A stretch of 53,073 bases of DNA. Origin: VAZQ01 sp036406655 (GTDB lineage: Bacteria; Pseudomonadota; Alphaproteobacteria; Rhizobiales; Xanthobacteraceae). The stretch is from NCBI GenBank assembly GCA_036406655.1, contig DASXAP010000200.1, forward strand, positions 1-53,073, in the 5' to 3' direction. Both the position numbers and the translations under genes were made by a program. The notes under the pieces are model-generated. The model was given only the letters and a program-made list of their open reading frames with translations, had not been told where the DNA came from and did not search any database. This document shows positions 45,049 to 53,073 of the stretch, in pieces (positions within the stretch are counted from its first letter, which is position 1; each line of letters opens with the position of its first letter).

Positions 45049-46023
45049 ATGGGTCGCTTAATCCTGTTCAGGGCTGCACTCTCGTTGTGGGCGTGCGCAG
45101 TCGCCGCAGCGGCCCCGGCTCAGCCGCTGGCGCCGGAGCAGGAGCGCCGGCTGGCGGCGGCAGACAGCTTCACCGAATGCGATGAATGCCCGCAGATGAT
45201 CGTGCTCCCGGCAGGATCGTTCACCATGGGCTCGCCGGAGAGCGAGAGCGGCCGCAATACCTGGGAGGGTCCGCCGCACACGGTCAGCTTCGCGCGACCG
45301 TTCGCGGTAGGGAAGGTCGAGGTGACGGTGGACCAGTTCGCGGCTTTCATGCGCCAAAGCGGATACCAGGCCGGCACCAGCTGCTGGACCTTCGAGAAGC
45401 AGAAATTCGACAGCCGGCCGGAGCGCTCCTGGCGCAACCCCGGCTTCGTGCAGGCAGGCTCGCATCCGGCGGCCTGCTTGAGCTGGCAGGACGCTATTGC
45501 CTATGTGGAGTGGCTGGCCAAGAAGACCGGCAAGCCCTATCGGCTGCTGAGCGAGGCCGAATGGGAATACGCCGCGCGCGCCACCACGACGACGGGATCA
45601 AGACCGCGCTATGGGCTCGGCGACAGCGATGACGGGATTTGCACCTACGCCAATGGCTTCGATCAGTTTGCGAGAGAGAACATCGCCGGCACCAGCTCCT
45701 GGCCGGCGCTCCACTGCTCCGACGGACAGGCATATACCGGCCCGGTCGGGCTCTTGTCGGCGAACGCGTTCGGGCTCCACGACATGCTCGGCAACGTCAA
45801 GGAATGGACGCAGGACTGCTTCCATGACAATCAGGGCTATCGGGGGGCGCCGGCCGACGGCTCGGCCTGGGCCTCAGGCGAATGCCCATTCCGGGTCGTC
45901 CGCGGCGGCTCGTGGCTCAGCTACGCGCGTCTCCTGCGCGTGGCCTTCCGTTCCAAGGCGTTCGTTGAGGATCGTCGCAACGACACCGGCATGCGGGTGG
46001 GGAGAACCCTGCTCGGGCCGTGA
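45049..46023 (+). CDS. Secreted SUMF1/formylglycine-generating-enzyme-domain protein, catalytic Cys not seen
   Basis: The product is 324 residues from ATG 45049 with GAGGGGAGCTC upstream. A signal peptide (to APAQ) precedes the SUMF1 domain: IVLPAGSFTMGSPESESGR, VGKVEVTVDQFAAFM, CLSWQDAIAYVEWLAKKTGKPYRLLSEAEWEYAARA and NAFGLHDMLGNVKEWTQDC, RVVRGGSWLSYARLLRVAFR. In true FGEs the C-terminal region has catalytic cysteines before the Arg block; here the GGSW segment has none. It is more likely a domain protein of the non-FGE group, periplasmic. It directly follows dprA, where topA usually lies. Confidence 0.85.
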   Translation: MGRLILFRAALSLWACAVAAAAPAQPLAPEQERRLAAADSFTECDECPQMIVLPAGSFTMGSPESESGRNTWEGPPHTVSFARPFAVGKVEVTVDQFAAFMRQSGYQAGTSCWTFEKQKFDSRPERSWRNPGFVQAGSHPAACLSWQDAIAYVEWLAKKTGKPYRLLSEAEWEYAARATTTTGSRPRYGLGDSDDGICTYANGFDQFARENIAGTSSWPALHCSDGQAYTGPVGLLSANAFGLHDMLGNVKEWTQDCFHDNQGYRGAPADGSAWASGECPFRVVRGGSWLSYARLLRVAFRSKAFVEDRRNDTGMRVGRTLLGP

Positions 46024-46098
46024 CCCGTCGGCTTTTCCGCGACTGCCGCTTTCCGTGCGCGCGCCCACCGCGCCGCGGTGCCCCGGAGAGCAGGCGCT

Positions 46099-47106
46099 TC
46101 AGTCGATCTGCACCCCGGCTGCCTGCACGACCTCCTTCCACTTGGGCCGTTCGCCGGCAATGAAATCGGCGAACTCGTCGGGTCGCATCGGGGCCGGCTC
46201 GCCACCCACATTCCGCAGTGCATTCCCCACCTCGTCGAGCCTGAAGATGCTCCGGACCTCGGTGGAGAGCCGCTCGACCACGGCGCGCGAGGTTCCGGCG
46301 GGAGCGAAGAGCCCCTGCCAGCCGCTCACCGAGAATCCCTTGAGGGTCTCGCCGATGGTCGGCAGGTCGGGCGCTGTCGGCACCCGGCGGGCGCTGGTGA
46401 CTGCAATCGCCCGCACCGCGCCGGCGCGCGCCTGCGGCCACAGCGTGGTCATGCTGTCGATCGCCACCTCGATATGACCGCCGAGCATCGCGTTGAGCTC
46501 GTCCGCCGTGCTGCGGAACGGCACGTGCGTCATCTTCGTGCCGCTGGCGAGCTGGAACATGACGGCAGAGAGATGCGAGGAGGTGCCGAGCCCGGACGAG
46601 CCGTAGGTCGCGTCCCTGCTCCTGAGGTGGTTGATCAGCTCGGGAACGGTCTTGGCCGGGACCGCATTGTTGACGACCAGCAGATTGGGAAGGTGCACGA
46701 GAAGTGAGATGGGCTGGAAATCGCGCTCCACATCGTGACCGAGCTTCTTGTAGAGAAACGCATTGATCACGTTGGTGCTCACCGTTCCGAGCAGCAGCGT
46801 ATAGCCGTCGTTCGCGGCCTTGGCCACGAAGCCCGTGCCGATGCTTCCTCCCGCGCCCGGACGGTTCTCGACCACTACCGGCTCGCGCAATCTGGGCTGC
46901 AGATGCTGTTGCAGGATGCGCGCGAGCAGGTCGGCCGAGCCGCCCGCCGCGAACGGCACCACGATCGTCACCGGCCGCTGCGGCCAGCTCTCCTGGGCCG
47001 AGGCGACCGTGGCCGCCAATGCGAGAAATGCAGTAATGGAGCACAGCGAGCTGCCCGCTATCCCGGATCGCCCGGCTTTCCCCAGCAAACGAGAGAATAT
47101 TGACAT
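46099..47106 (-). CDS. Bug-family (tripartite tricarboxylate transporter, TctC-like) solute-binding protein
   Basis: The product is 335 residues. A signal peptide (to VASAQ) precedes Bug signatures: WPQRPVTIVVPFAAGGSADLLARILQQHL, VVENRPGAGGSIGTGFVAKAANDGYTLLLGT, RSRDATYGSSGLGTSSHLSAVMFQLASGTKMTHVPFRS and MLGGHIEVAIDSM. It binds carboxylates in the periplasm; no TctA or TctB gene is near. AAGGGGG precedes the ATG. Confidence 0.92.
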   Translation of the reverse strand: MSIFSRLLGKAGRSGIAGSSLCSITAFLALAATVASAQESWPQRPVTIVVPFAAGGSADLLARILQQHLQPRLREPVVVENRPGAGGSIGTGFVAKAANDGYTLLLGTVSTNVINAFLYKKLGHDVERDFQPISLLVHLPNLLVVNNAVPAKTVPELINHLRSRDATYGSSGLGTSSHLSAVMFQLASGTKMTHVPFRSTADELNAMLGGHIEVAIDSMTTLWPQARAGAVRAIAVTSARRVPTAPDLPTIGETLKGFSVSGWQGLFAPAGTSRAVVERLSTEVRSIFRLDEVGNALRNVGGEPAPMRPDEFADFIAGERPKWKEVVQAAGVQID

Positions 47107-47161
47107 AGATCAACCCCCTTCTTGCTGAGCAAGGTAACATCTTCCCGGCCAAGGAGGGACC

Positions 47162-47371
47162 ATGCACCAGGGAGCCTATGACGAGCTCGTTGGTGTCGCG
47201 CAGATGTGCATCGAGCTGGCGCGTGGCTCGCAAAGCCCGGAGGTAGCAGCCGAGCTCGAGCGCACGGCCAAGGGATACCGGCTGCGCGCGGCGAGCCTGG
47301 AGCAGCCGCGTGATGCCTCGGCTCGGCTCGCGAAGAAGCGCAGCAGGTGCCCCTCGGCTGCCTTGAGCTGA
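47162..47371 (+). CDS. Small protein (69 aa), unknown, strong ribosome binding site
   Basis: The product is 69 residues, with an AAGGAGGGACC Shine-Dalgarno just before ATG 47162. It is helical by composition: ELVGVAQMCIELARGS, SPEVAAELERTAKGYRLRAASLE. This resembles small rhizobial hypothetical proteins with a pattern of acidic/alanine helix. It lies between the Bug gene (divergent, starts 56 bases apart) and the beta-subunit gene (convergent). Probably real; function unknown. Confidence 0.6.
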   Translation: MHQGAYDELVGVAQMCIELARGSQSPEVAAELERTAKGYRLRAASLEQPRDASARLAKKRSRCPSAALS

Positions 47372-47423
47372 GCCCCGATCGGCGGCAGGCGGCTCGATTC
47401 ACTCCAGGTGCGGTTGGCGCGTT

Positions 47424-47957
47424 TCACACCGGTATGCACAGCGCGTTCGGCACCAGCAGGTTGTCGTAGACGCAGCGGCGCTCGGCGAGCTTGAGCTCGC
47501 CCTCGACGCGGCGGAAGACGTCGTGATAGACCCCGACCTGATGCAGGGTGGCGTCGGGCCGGTCGAGCAGGACCTGAAGCACCACATAATTTGCCCGCGC
47601 CTTGATCACCTCGCCCGGCGCGCCGACGACGGCGTGGTTGGCGATGAGGTGCCGCAGGTAGCGCGGCGCGAACATCGCAGTCTCCGCGAGGGCGAAGGCA
47701 CGGTCGCGAATCATGCGGCGGTTCTCGCAATAGATCAGGCCGACCGGCAGGTTGCGATCGAAATTCTCCCGCGACACAACCACGTAGAGCGCGTCCTCGG
47801 TGAACATCTCGCACCAGTCGGAGAGGCGCTGGTCATCGAGGGCCGCCGCATAGGCGGCATTGAAGCTCTCGATCTCGCTCTTGAGCAGCATCGCCTCGAG
47901 CCGGCGATCTTCCCCGCGCGCGGCGGAGCCCACGCGGATGGTCGCAGCCTCGCTCAT
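47424..47957 (-). CDS. Aromatic-ring-hydroxylating dioxygenase beta (small) subunit
   Basis: The product is 177 residues of the NTF2-like fold: IESFNAAYAAALDDQRLSDWCEMFTEDALYVVVSREN, RRMIRDRAFALAETAMFAPRYLRHLIANHAVV and KLAERRCVYDNLLVPNALCIPV. Its ATG follows the alpha-subunit stop after one base, so it is translationally coupled. It gives structure to an alpha3beta3 oxygenase. Confidence 0.93.
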   Translation of the reverse strand: MSEAATIRVGSAARGEDRRLEAMLLKSEIESFNAAYAAALDDQRLSDWCEMFTEDALYVVVSRENFDRNLPVGLIYCENRRMIRDRAFALAETAMFAPRYLRHLIANHAVVGAPGEVIKARANYVVLQVLLDRPDATLHQVGVYHDVFRRVEGELKLAERRCVYDNLLVPNALCIPV

Positions 47958-47958
47958 G

Positions 47959-49782
47959 CTACAGTCCCATGGCGCTGCGCCAGTGGCTGTACATGGCGCG
48001 GATGGCGGCTTCGGAGATCAGGCTGTCACTCGTTCCGGCGACGGCCGAGGGGTCGAGCTTCACCAGATGCTCGCCGCCGGGCACGCGCTGCATGCCGTCC
48101 TGCACGAACTTGATCGCCTCGTTGTCCTCGAGGCCAAGGAATCCCGCCGGCCCCATCAGGTTGCCCTGGCGCAAGCGATGCCTCGTCATCTCCTCGTCGT
48201 CGCCTTCGAAGCCGAACATCGTCCACTTCATGATGAACTCGTGTGGACCGGTCGGAACGATCTGTCGAACCCCGAGGGTGTTCATCTCGCGCTGGACGAT
48301 CAGATTGGGCCAGATCGTCAGCATGGTCACCGACCACGGGCTGTCGAACTCGTCGACGAAGTCCATGAAGCGCGGCTCGGCAAGCGTCATGCCCTCGCGG
48401 TAGGCGCGCATCTCCTTCTTGGCGTCGCCGGCGATGGTCTTGGCGTCGGATTTGGCCGACGCCATCACGCCGTGACGACCGCTCGGGTCGGCCAGCATCA
48501 GCGAGCGATTGCCGGCGACCAGCAGCCCGAACGTCACCAGGAATGTGTGCAGCAGGGTCGCGTGATAGGGGTCCTTCAGGTTCTCATGATAGAGCTTCCA
48601 GTTGCCCGGCAGCGTGTGCCGGTAGTAGCCGAGCAGCTTCGGGCGGCGGCCGTCGAAGGTCGCCTCGAACTCGGCCAGGACGTCTTTGCCGAGATAATCC
48701 TGCAGCGGCTCCATATCCGGCGCGTAGGACGCAAACACCACGCCGCGATGCGCGGTGACGGAAAGCCGCCGCGGACCGTGGCGTCTCAGGTCGAAATCCG
48801 CCGGCATACCGCCGCGACCGGCGACCCCGCGGCGGAACGGAACGCCGATCAGGTTGCCTGCGAGGTCGTAGGTCCATTGGTGATAGGGACAAACGAACTC
48901 GTTGGTGTTGCCGCTGAGCTCGCGGCAGAACTCGGCGGCGCGGTGCACGCAGCGATTCTCGAACACATGAATGGTCGCGTCCCGCGCGCGCGCAACCACG
49001 ACCGGGGTCGGGCCCACATGCGAGCGGATGTAGTCGCCGCCGTTCGGGATCTCGCACTCGAGGGCCACGTAATTCCACGTTCGCCCATGGAAGATGCGCT
49101 CGACCTCGCGCGCATAGATCTCGGGATCGGTGTAGACCCAGTCGGGAATGCGGGTGAGGCCCTCTTGCGGCCACACGTATGGCTGTGCCGCTGCGCCGGA
49201 GCTTCCGGGCGCGGCCGCTGCTGCCTCGGCGGATGCGACGGGGCCCCGCCGGCCGGGAACGGGAGGGTCAGGACGCCCGCTTGGCGCATCGCCACCGGGC
49301 GACCGCCGATCCTCGGTTTCGGCCGGGATCATCCCACCCCGCTCGCCGCCTTGCGTTGCAGCGGCCGACGGCGCCTCGGCATCGCGATCGCCCGCACCCC
49401 CGGCCGGGCCTCTCGGACCACCCTCACCCGCATTGCCGGAAAGTAGCAGGTCGGCCGCTGCCGATTCGGCGGCGCGCTCGAGATTGACGAAAACCTCGCC
49501 GGCTTCGACCTTCACGGCATAGGTGCGCAGATCCTCGATCGCCGGCCCAGCGAGGGCTTCTCCCGTGCGCACGTCGAACAACGCCTGGTGCAACGGGCAT
49601 TCGACCTTGCCGTCCTCGACAATACCGTCGGCGAGCAGGGCAAACGCGTGGGTGCAGGTGCCCTGGGTCGCAAGCACCTCGCCCGCCATTCGGTAGAGCG
49701 CCACGGGCGTGCCGGCCAGTTCGACACCGAGAATGCCGCCGTCGGGGATTGCATCGATGGACGCGATCTTATGCCATGCCAT
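47959..49782 (-). CDS. Rieske ferredoxin fused to aromatic-ring dioxygenase alpha subunit
   Basis: The product is 607 residues from ATG 49782 (AGAGG eight bases upstream). Residues 1-102 are a bacterial Rieske ferredoxin with ligands Cys43, His45, Cys62 and His65. Residues 103-202 are a proline/alanine/glycine-rich linker. Residues 203-607 are an oxygenase alpha subunit with its own Rieske set Cys278, His280, Cys298, His301 and mononuclear iron ligands His407 and His412 with the bridging Asp404 (ENLKDPYHATLLH). The beta subunit follows. Electron transfer from the fused ferredoxin to the oxygenase would be intramolecular or between neighbours in the hexamer; a reductase is still needed and is not encoded here. 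Substrate likely an aromatic acid, salicylate/anthranilate-type. Confidence 0.9.
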   Translation of the reverse strand: MAWHKIASIDAIPDGGILGVELAGTPVALYRMAGEVLATQGTCTHAFALLADGIVEDGKVECPLHQALFDVRTGEALAGPAIEDLRTYAVKVEAGEVFVNLERAAESAAADLLLSGNAGEGGPRGPAGGAGDRDAEAPSAAATQGGERGGMIPAETEDRRSPGGDAPSGRPDPPVPGRRGPVASAEAAAAAPGSSGAAAQPYVWPQEGLTRIPDWVYTDPEIYAREVERIFHGRTWNYVALECEIPNGGDYIRSHVGPTPVVVARARDATIHVFENRCVHRAAEFCRELSGNTNEFVCPYHQWTYDLAGNLIGVPFRRGVAGRGGMPADFDLRRHGPRRLSVTAHRGVVFASYAPDMEPLQDYLGKDVLAEFEATFDGRRPKLLGYYRHTLPGNWKLYHENLKDPYHATLLHTFLVTFGLLVAGNRSLMLADPSGRHGVMASAKSDAKTIAGDAKKEMRAYREGMTLAEPRFMDFVDEFDSPWSVTMLTIWPNLIVQREMNTLGVRQIVPTGPHEFIMKWTMFGFEGDDEEMTRHRLRQGNLMGPAGFLGLEDNEAIKFVQDGMQRVPGGEHLVKLDPSAVAGTSDSLISEAAIRAMYSHWRSAMGL

Positions 49783-49943
49783 TTGCAGCCTCTCGCCTCC
49801 AGTGCATGATATTCCGAACCCCGCATCCCTGCCAACGTGGCGTCGAGGAGCGGGTAAGACCGCCCCGCTCCCTGCGGCTCGCCGCATCGATTGCCTCAGG
49901 CAAGGCAGCAGCGTAGCCTCGCAGCGATCGCAAGGAGGATCGC

Positions 49944-50309
49944 ATGGCGCAAGAACCGCTCGCAACCAAAGGCAATTTCCTGCACATCTACGATTTCCGA
50001 GTCACGCCCGGCAAGGAAGCCGAGTTCGTTCGGCTTTTCGAGCAGTTCGACTATTCGGACGGCAATCCGATGCACAAATCGGCAGCGCAGGTGAAGGACG
50101 GGGTTCTCTGCCGCGACACCGAGGACCCGCAGCGATTCTTCCTGATCGCCGAGTGGGCGGATATCGAGGAGCACGCCAGGATCCGCAAGATCCTCGCCAA
50201 CGAGATCAAGCCCGAGTTCATCAAGTACATCGAAGGCGGCAAGTTTGTGCCCAAATATGTCGAGGTGGTCTCCTCGACGCCGGAGGAAATTCTGCAGAAG
50301 GCGTCCTGA
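49944..50309 (+). CDS. ABM-fold small monooxygenase-like protein
   Basis: The product is 121 residues from ATG 49944 with a nearly ideal AAGGAGGATCGC ribosome binding site. It shows FLHIYDFRVTPGKEAEFVRLFEQF, KDGVLCRDTEDPQRFFLIAEWADIEEHARIRKI and FVPKYVEVV, the dimeric alpha/beta-barrel of ABM/quinol monooxygenase proteins. It is divergent from the ferredoxin-oxygenase fusion (161-base gap) and followed by the flavin monooxygenase gene, so it probably belongs to the same pathway. Confidence 0.85.
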   Translation: MAQEPLATKGNFLHIYDFRVTPGKEAEFVRLFEQFDYSDGNPMHKSAAQVKDGVLCRDTEDPQRFFLIAEWADIEEHARIRKILANEIKPEFIKYIEGGKFVPKYVEVVSSTPEEILQKAS

Positions 50310-50422
50310 GGCGATATCTCGGGGCGCTGGCACGGCCGCACCTGCCCAGACCTGCCGCAGTCGTTCCCGGCTGGCGGTCGGACGAGGGGGGCATGCGTGG
50401 GGAAAGGCGGACCGGGCCGAGC

Positions 50423-51607
50423 ATGATGGCGGTGCAAGACCAGCGCACCGCTCCATTTGGGGGCTGCATGTTGGCGCGTGGCGTATCGCTGCAGAGCCGC
50501 CTTGCCATGTACAATGGCAATGCGCTCAAGATCGGCATTTTCGGTGCCAATTGCTCATCGGGACGCTCGGCGACCAAGGTACCCGAGCGATGGTCGGCCA
50601 GCTGGCCGGATTGCCTGCGCCTTGCGCGGCTCGCCGATGCGGCGGGCATCGATTTCATGCTGCCGATTGCGCGGTGGAAGGGCTACGGCGGGGAGACCGA
50701 CTTCCACGGCAGCTCGCTAGAGACCATTACCTGGGCGGTGGGGCTTCTCTGCGCGACCGAGCGCATGACCGTGTTCGGCACCGTGCATGCGCCGCTGTTT
50801 CATCCCCTCATTGCCGCCAAGGCATTCGTCACTGCCGACCACATCGGCGAGGGTCGCCTCGGAGTCAACCTGGTGGTGGGGTGGAATGAAGGCGAATTCG
50901 ATATGTTCGGCGTCACGCTGCGGGAGCACGACGTGCGCTACGACTACGCCCAGGACTGGATCGACGTGGTCAAGCAGGCGTGGAGTCATCCCGGCAGCTT
51001 CGACTTCGACGGCGCCTTCCTGCGCCTCAAAGGGGCGCGCGCCCATCCCAAGCCGTATGGCGGAACGCGACCAATCCTGATGAACGCGGGCTCGTCGGAG
51101 GCGGGCCAGGCATTCGCGCTGCGGAATTGCGATGCCTTCTTCGTCGCCACTGCCGGATCGCGAACCTCGCTTGCGGGTAATGCGGCCAACGTGGCGGAGA
51201 TCAAGGCCGCCGCGCGAGCCATCGGGCGCGAGATCGAGGTCTTCACCGTGGGCCAGGTGATTTGCCGCCCGACCCAACGGGAAGCCGAGGACTATTACCG
51301 CCATGCCATCATCGAGAGCGCCGATTGGGGCGCCATCGACGGCATGCTGGCGAACAAGAGCATCACCCCGCAGACCATCCCGCCCGAGGAATACGCGGTC
51401 AAGCGCCGCTACTTTGCCTCCCACGCCATCGGCGGCTACCCGTTCGTCGGGACCCCCGATCGGGTGGCCGACGAGCTCGCGATGATCAGCCAGGCGGGCG
51501 TGCGGGGGATCGCCATCTCGTTCGTCAACTATCTCGCCGAGCTTCCCTATTTCCTCGACGAGGTGCTGCCGCGCCTGGTCCGTCACGGCGTGCGGACGGC
51601 GTGCTGA
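50423..51607 (+). CDS. LLM-class flavin-dependent monooxygenase
   Basis: The product is 394 residues from ATG 50423. It has the bacterial-luciferase-like TIM barrel pattern: LKIGIFGANCSSGRSATKVPERW, IDFMLPIARWKGYGGETDFHGSSLET, HPLIAAKAFVTADHIGEGRLGVNLVVGWNEGEFDMFG and PTQREAEDYYRHAI. The family uses FMNH2 (or F420) to oxygenate substrates; it is similar to pyrimidine/dimethylsulfone/alkane-sulfonate types. Starts at 50393, 50468 or 50507 are possible; no decisive ribosome binding site. It lies 113 bases after the ABM gene. Confidence 0.88.
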   Translation: MMAVQDQRTAPFGGCMLARGVSLQSRLAMYNGNALKIGIFGANCSSGRSATKVPERWSASWPDCLRLARLADAAGIDFMLPIARWKGYGGETDFHGSSLETITWAVGLLCATERMTVFGTVHAPLFHPLIAAKAFVTADHIGEGRLGVNLVVGWNEGEFDMFGVTLREHDVRYDYAQDWIDVVKQAWSHPGSFDFDGAFLRLKGARAHPKPYGGTRPILMNAGSSEAGQAFALRNCDAFFVATAGSRTSLAGNAANVAEIKAAARAIGREIEVFTVGQVICRPTQREAEDYYRHAIIESADWGAIDGMLANKSITPQTIPPEEYAVKRRYFASHAIGGYPFVGTPDRVADELAMISQAGVRGIAISFVNYLAELPYFLDEVLPRLVRHGVRTAC

Positions 51608-51720
51608 TCGGCGGCAGCCCACATGCAACGCCGCGGCATCCGAGGCTGCACGCTCGCCGCGACCGCACCGGATGCGCGAGAGAGGCCGCCGCAGGAGCGG
51701 TCGCTCCCACCTCGTCTCGC

Positions 51721-51897
51721 CTACGATCTGCCGCTCGTGAGCATGCGTTCGCGAACGGCATAGGGGGTGCCCGGGTCGGCGCAGGCAATGCTCAGGGTCG
51801 GCCCACTCGCACGCAAGGGAGCTTGCCTGGTCGCTCCGTAGACCACTGCGGTGAACAGGATCGCCGCCGCCAGCACGACCATTTCGAGCTTGCTCAT
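51721..51897 (-). CDS. Small membrane-anchored protein (58 aa), unknown
   Basis: The product is 58 residues from ATG 51897, preceded by GGGAAAGGGCACTTG. It has one N-terminal hydrophobic helix (LEMVVLAAAILFTAVVYGATR) and a short polar tail. It converges with the flavin monooxygenase gene. Coding status is plausible but unsupported by a known family. Confidence 0.45.
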   Translation of the reverse strand: MSKLEMVVLAAAILFTAVVYGATRQAPLRASGPTLSIACADPGTPYAVRERMLTSGRS

Positions 51898-52161
51898 CAA
51901 GTGCCCTTTCCCGTGATGCGTTGATCGCTGCACAGGAGACTCGCTCCATCCCCGCTTTATTCACGAGCTTCACGGCAAGGTGTTCGCCGCGTGAGATGCC
52001 GGGCAGAACACGTGGGATGCATGGGTACCCCTGCACGGCAGCGATCTGCCTCCGGTGCCTCGCCAAATGCGGGACGGACGGGACATGGCACACTTTGCAG
52101 TGGATCAAGGCCCATGCACGCCGCTACTGTGCTTTCAAGCGGAGGCGACAAGGAGAGCTGA

Positions 52162-53010
52162 ATGGCCTTCAAGGATCTGCTTCTGGCGCTCACGAGCTAT
52201 CCGGAGCCTACGCCGCTCTCGGCAGCGGACGAGGCGATCGCATTTGCCGCCGCCCTCGGCGCCCGAATCTCGGCCGTTGCCTGCGAGATCAGATTTCAGA
52301 TGCCGGGCAGCCCTTTCGGGAAGACTTTGCTGGATGTCTCGGCCATGGCGGCGGGGGAGTCGAAAAAGAGCCTGGCCAATGCGGAGCAGCTTCTGGTGAC
52401 GTTCCAGGCCGCGGCCGAGAAGCAGGGAGTCTTCCAGGATCGGCTGCTGGAACGCTGCTTGCGCTCGGAGCTGCCGCGCCTGCTGGTCGAGCTTGCCCGG
52501 CTCCGCGACCTCACGATCATCCCGGTGCCCGCAGAGGGCCACAATGAGCAGTCGCTGGCCGAGGCAGTCGTGTTCGGGTCAGGACGCCCCGTCGTCGTCC
52601 TCCCGTGCAGCCGGACACGCGCGGGTGCATTCGCGCTCGACAGCGTGATCGTGGCTTGGGACTTCAGTCGGCCGGCGTCCAGGGCCGTTGCAGATGCGCT
52701 CCCGATCCTGGAAAAGGCCAAGCAGGTCTGCGTCGTGACCGTCACCAACGAGAAGCCGATGGATGCCAAGCGCTCGGCGGCGGAGCTTGCGAAGCATTTG
52801 TCGCGTCATCGAATCGATGTGGCCCTCGAGACGGTCGACGCTGCCGGGCGCAGCATCGGCGAGGTGCTCGAGTCGTGTGCAAATTCACGCCGGGCCGATC
52901 TCCTCGTCATGGGTGCGTACGGCCACTCTCGTCTGCGCGAGTTCATCCTCGGCGGCGCAACCAGAAGCATGCTGTCGCGACCGCCGGTTCCGGTCCTGCT
53001 TTCGCATTGA
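52162..53010 (+). CDS. Universal stress protein (UspA family), two domains
   Basis: The product is 282 residues, made of two Usp domains. The second (about 150-282) has the ATP-binding pattern DLLVMGAYGHSRLREFILGGATRSML (G-2x-G-9x-G-S/T type); the first is degenerate. It probably senses or responds to stress in the cytoplasm. AAGGAGAGCTGA precedes the ATG. The last bases of the window (53011-53073) hold nothing recognised. Confidence 0.92.
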   Translation: MAFKDLLLALTSYPEPTPLSAADEAIAFAAALGARISAVACEIRFQMPGSPFGKTLLDVSAMAAGESKKSLANAEQLLVTFQAAAEKQGVFQDRLLERCLRSELPRLLVELARLRDLTIIPVPAEGHNEQSLAEAVVFGSGRPVVVLPCSRTRAGAFALDSVIVAWDFSRPASRAVADALPILEKAKQVCVVTVTNEKPMDAKRSAAELAKHLSRHRIDVALETVDAAGRSIGEVLESCANSRRADLLVMGAYGHSRLREFILGGATRSMLSRPPVPVLLSH

Positions 53011-53073
53011 GCAACCCCGGCTTTTCTTCGTCTGCGGCTTCACTGGCCTTCTCGGTTCCAGCCGGATGACGAA

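Noticed and set aside
52086..52099. TGGCAC and TTGCA resembling a sigma54 promoter before the stress-protein gene
   Set aside because: The GG and GC elements are only 8 bases apart; sigma54 promoters need 10.

Overview
The window looks like chromosomal DNA of a high-GC alphaproteobacterium. The best fit is Hyphomicrobiales (Bradyrhizobium/Rhodopseudomonas-like). This rests on the run ruvX, aidB-type, pyrB, pyrC-like (no HxH), plsY, dprA, on an abundance of ABC, Bug and LivFGMH importers, and on a 72-bp palindromic element of the kind common between rhizobial genes. No rRNA, tRNA, IS element, phage gene or CRISPR array was seen. Genes are tightly packed; many starts overlap the preceding stop as GTGA or ATGA.

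Layout. 1-2000: a 3'-truncated RlpA lipoprotein and a periplasmic S1C/PDZ protein whose catalytic triad is degraded. 2150-4294: a secreted carboxypeptidase-regulatory/beta-propeller protein with one CxxCH motif, ending in a strong terminator. 4497-15251 (minus): a long co-directional run that probably serves uptake and breakdown of a nitrogen-containing or aromatic compound. It contains a polar amino-acid binding protein, a creatininase-family hydrolase, a family-2 amidohydrolase, a VanA-like Rieske oxygenase, a complete LIV-type importer, a hydantoinase-like amidohydrolase and two tiny membrane proteins. The ATPase and permease for the first binding protein lie divergently at 15437-17018. 17065-19214: a cyclase-family hydrolase, a TsdA-like dihaem cytochrome and an ABM monooxygenase. 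19322-27849: a divergent acyl-CoA cluster with a DUF35-SDR fusion and a Cys-less thiolase homologue on minus, and a CoA ligase, a double EthD-like protein and a fused indolepyruvate:ferredoxin oxidoreductase on plus. 27984-33426: an oligopeptide-type ABC importer with fused ATPases behind a good sigma70-like promoter. 33462-37385: a racemase-fold protein without catalytic cysteines, two small secreted proteins, an orphan ModA-like binding protein and a PAP2 membrane enzyme. 37554-44835: the housekeeping block ruvX, aidB-like, pyrB, pyrC-like, plsY, a Gly/Tyr-rich secreted protein and dprA. 45049-53010: a SUMF1-domain protein, a Bug binding protein, a Rieske dioxygenase whose ferredoxin is fused to the alpha subunit, its beta subunit, an ABM protein, a flavin monooxygenase, small proteins and a universal stress protein.

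The most unusual material is the set of fusions and of family members with altered active sites: the ferredoxin-oxygenase fusion, the DUF35-SDR fusion lacking the SDR lysine beside a thiolase homologue lacking Cys and His, the racemase-like protein without cysteines and the triad-less S1C protease. All functions are inferred by reading motifs; no database search was possible.
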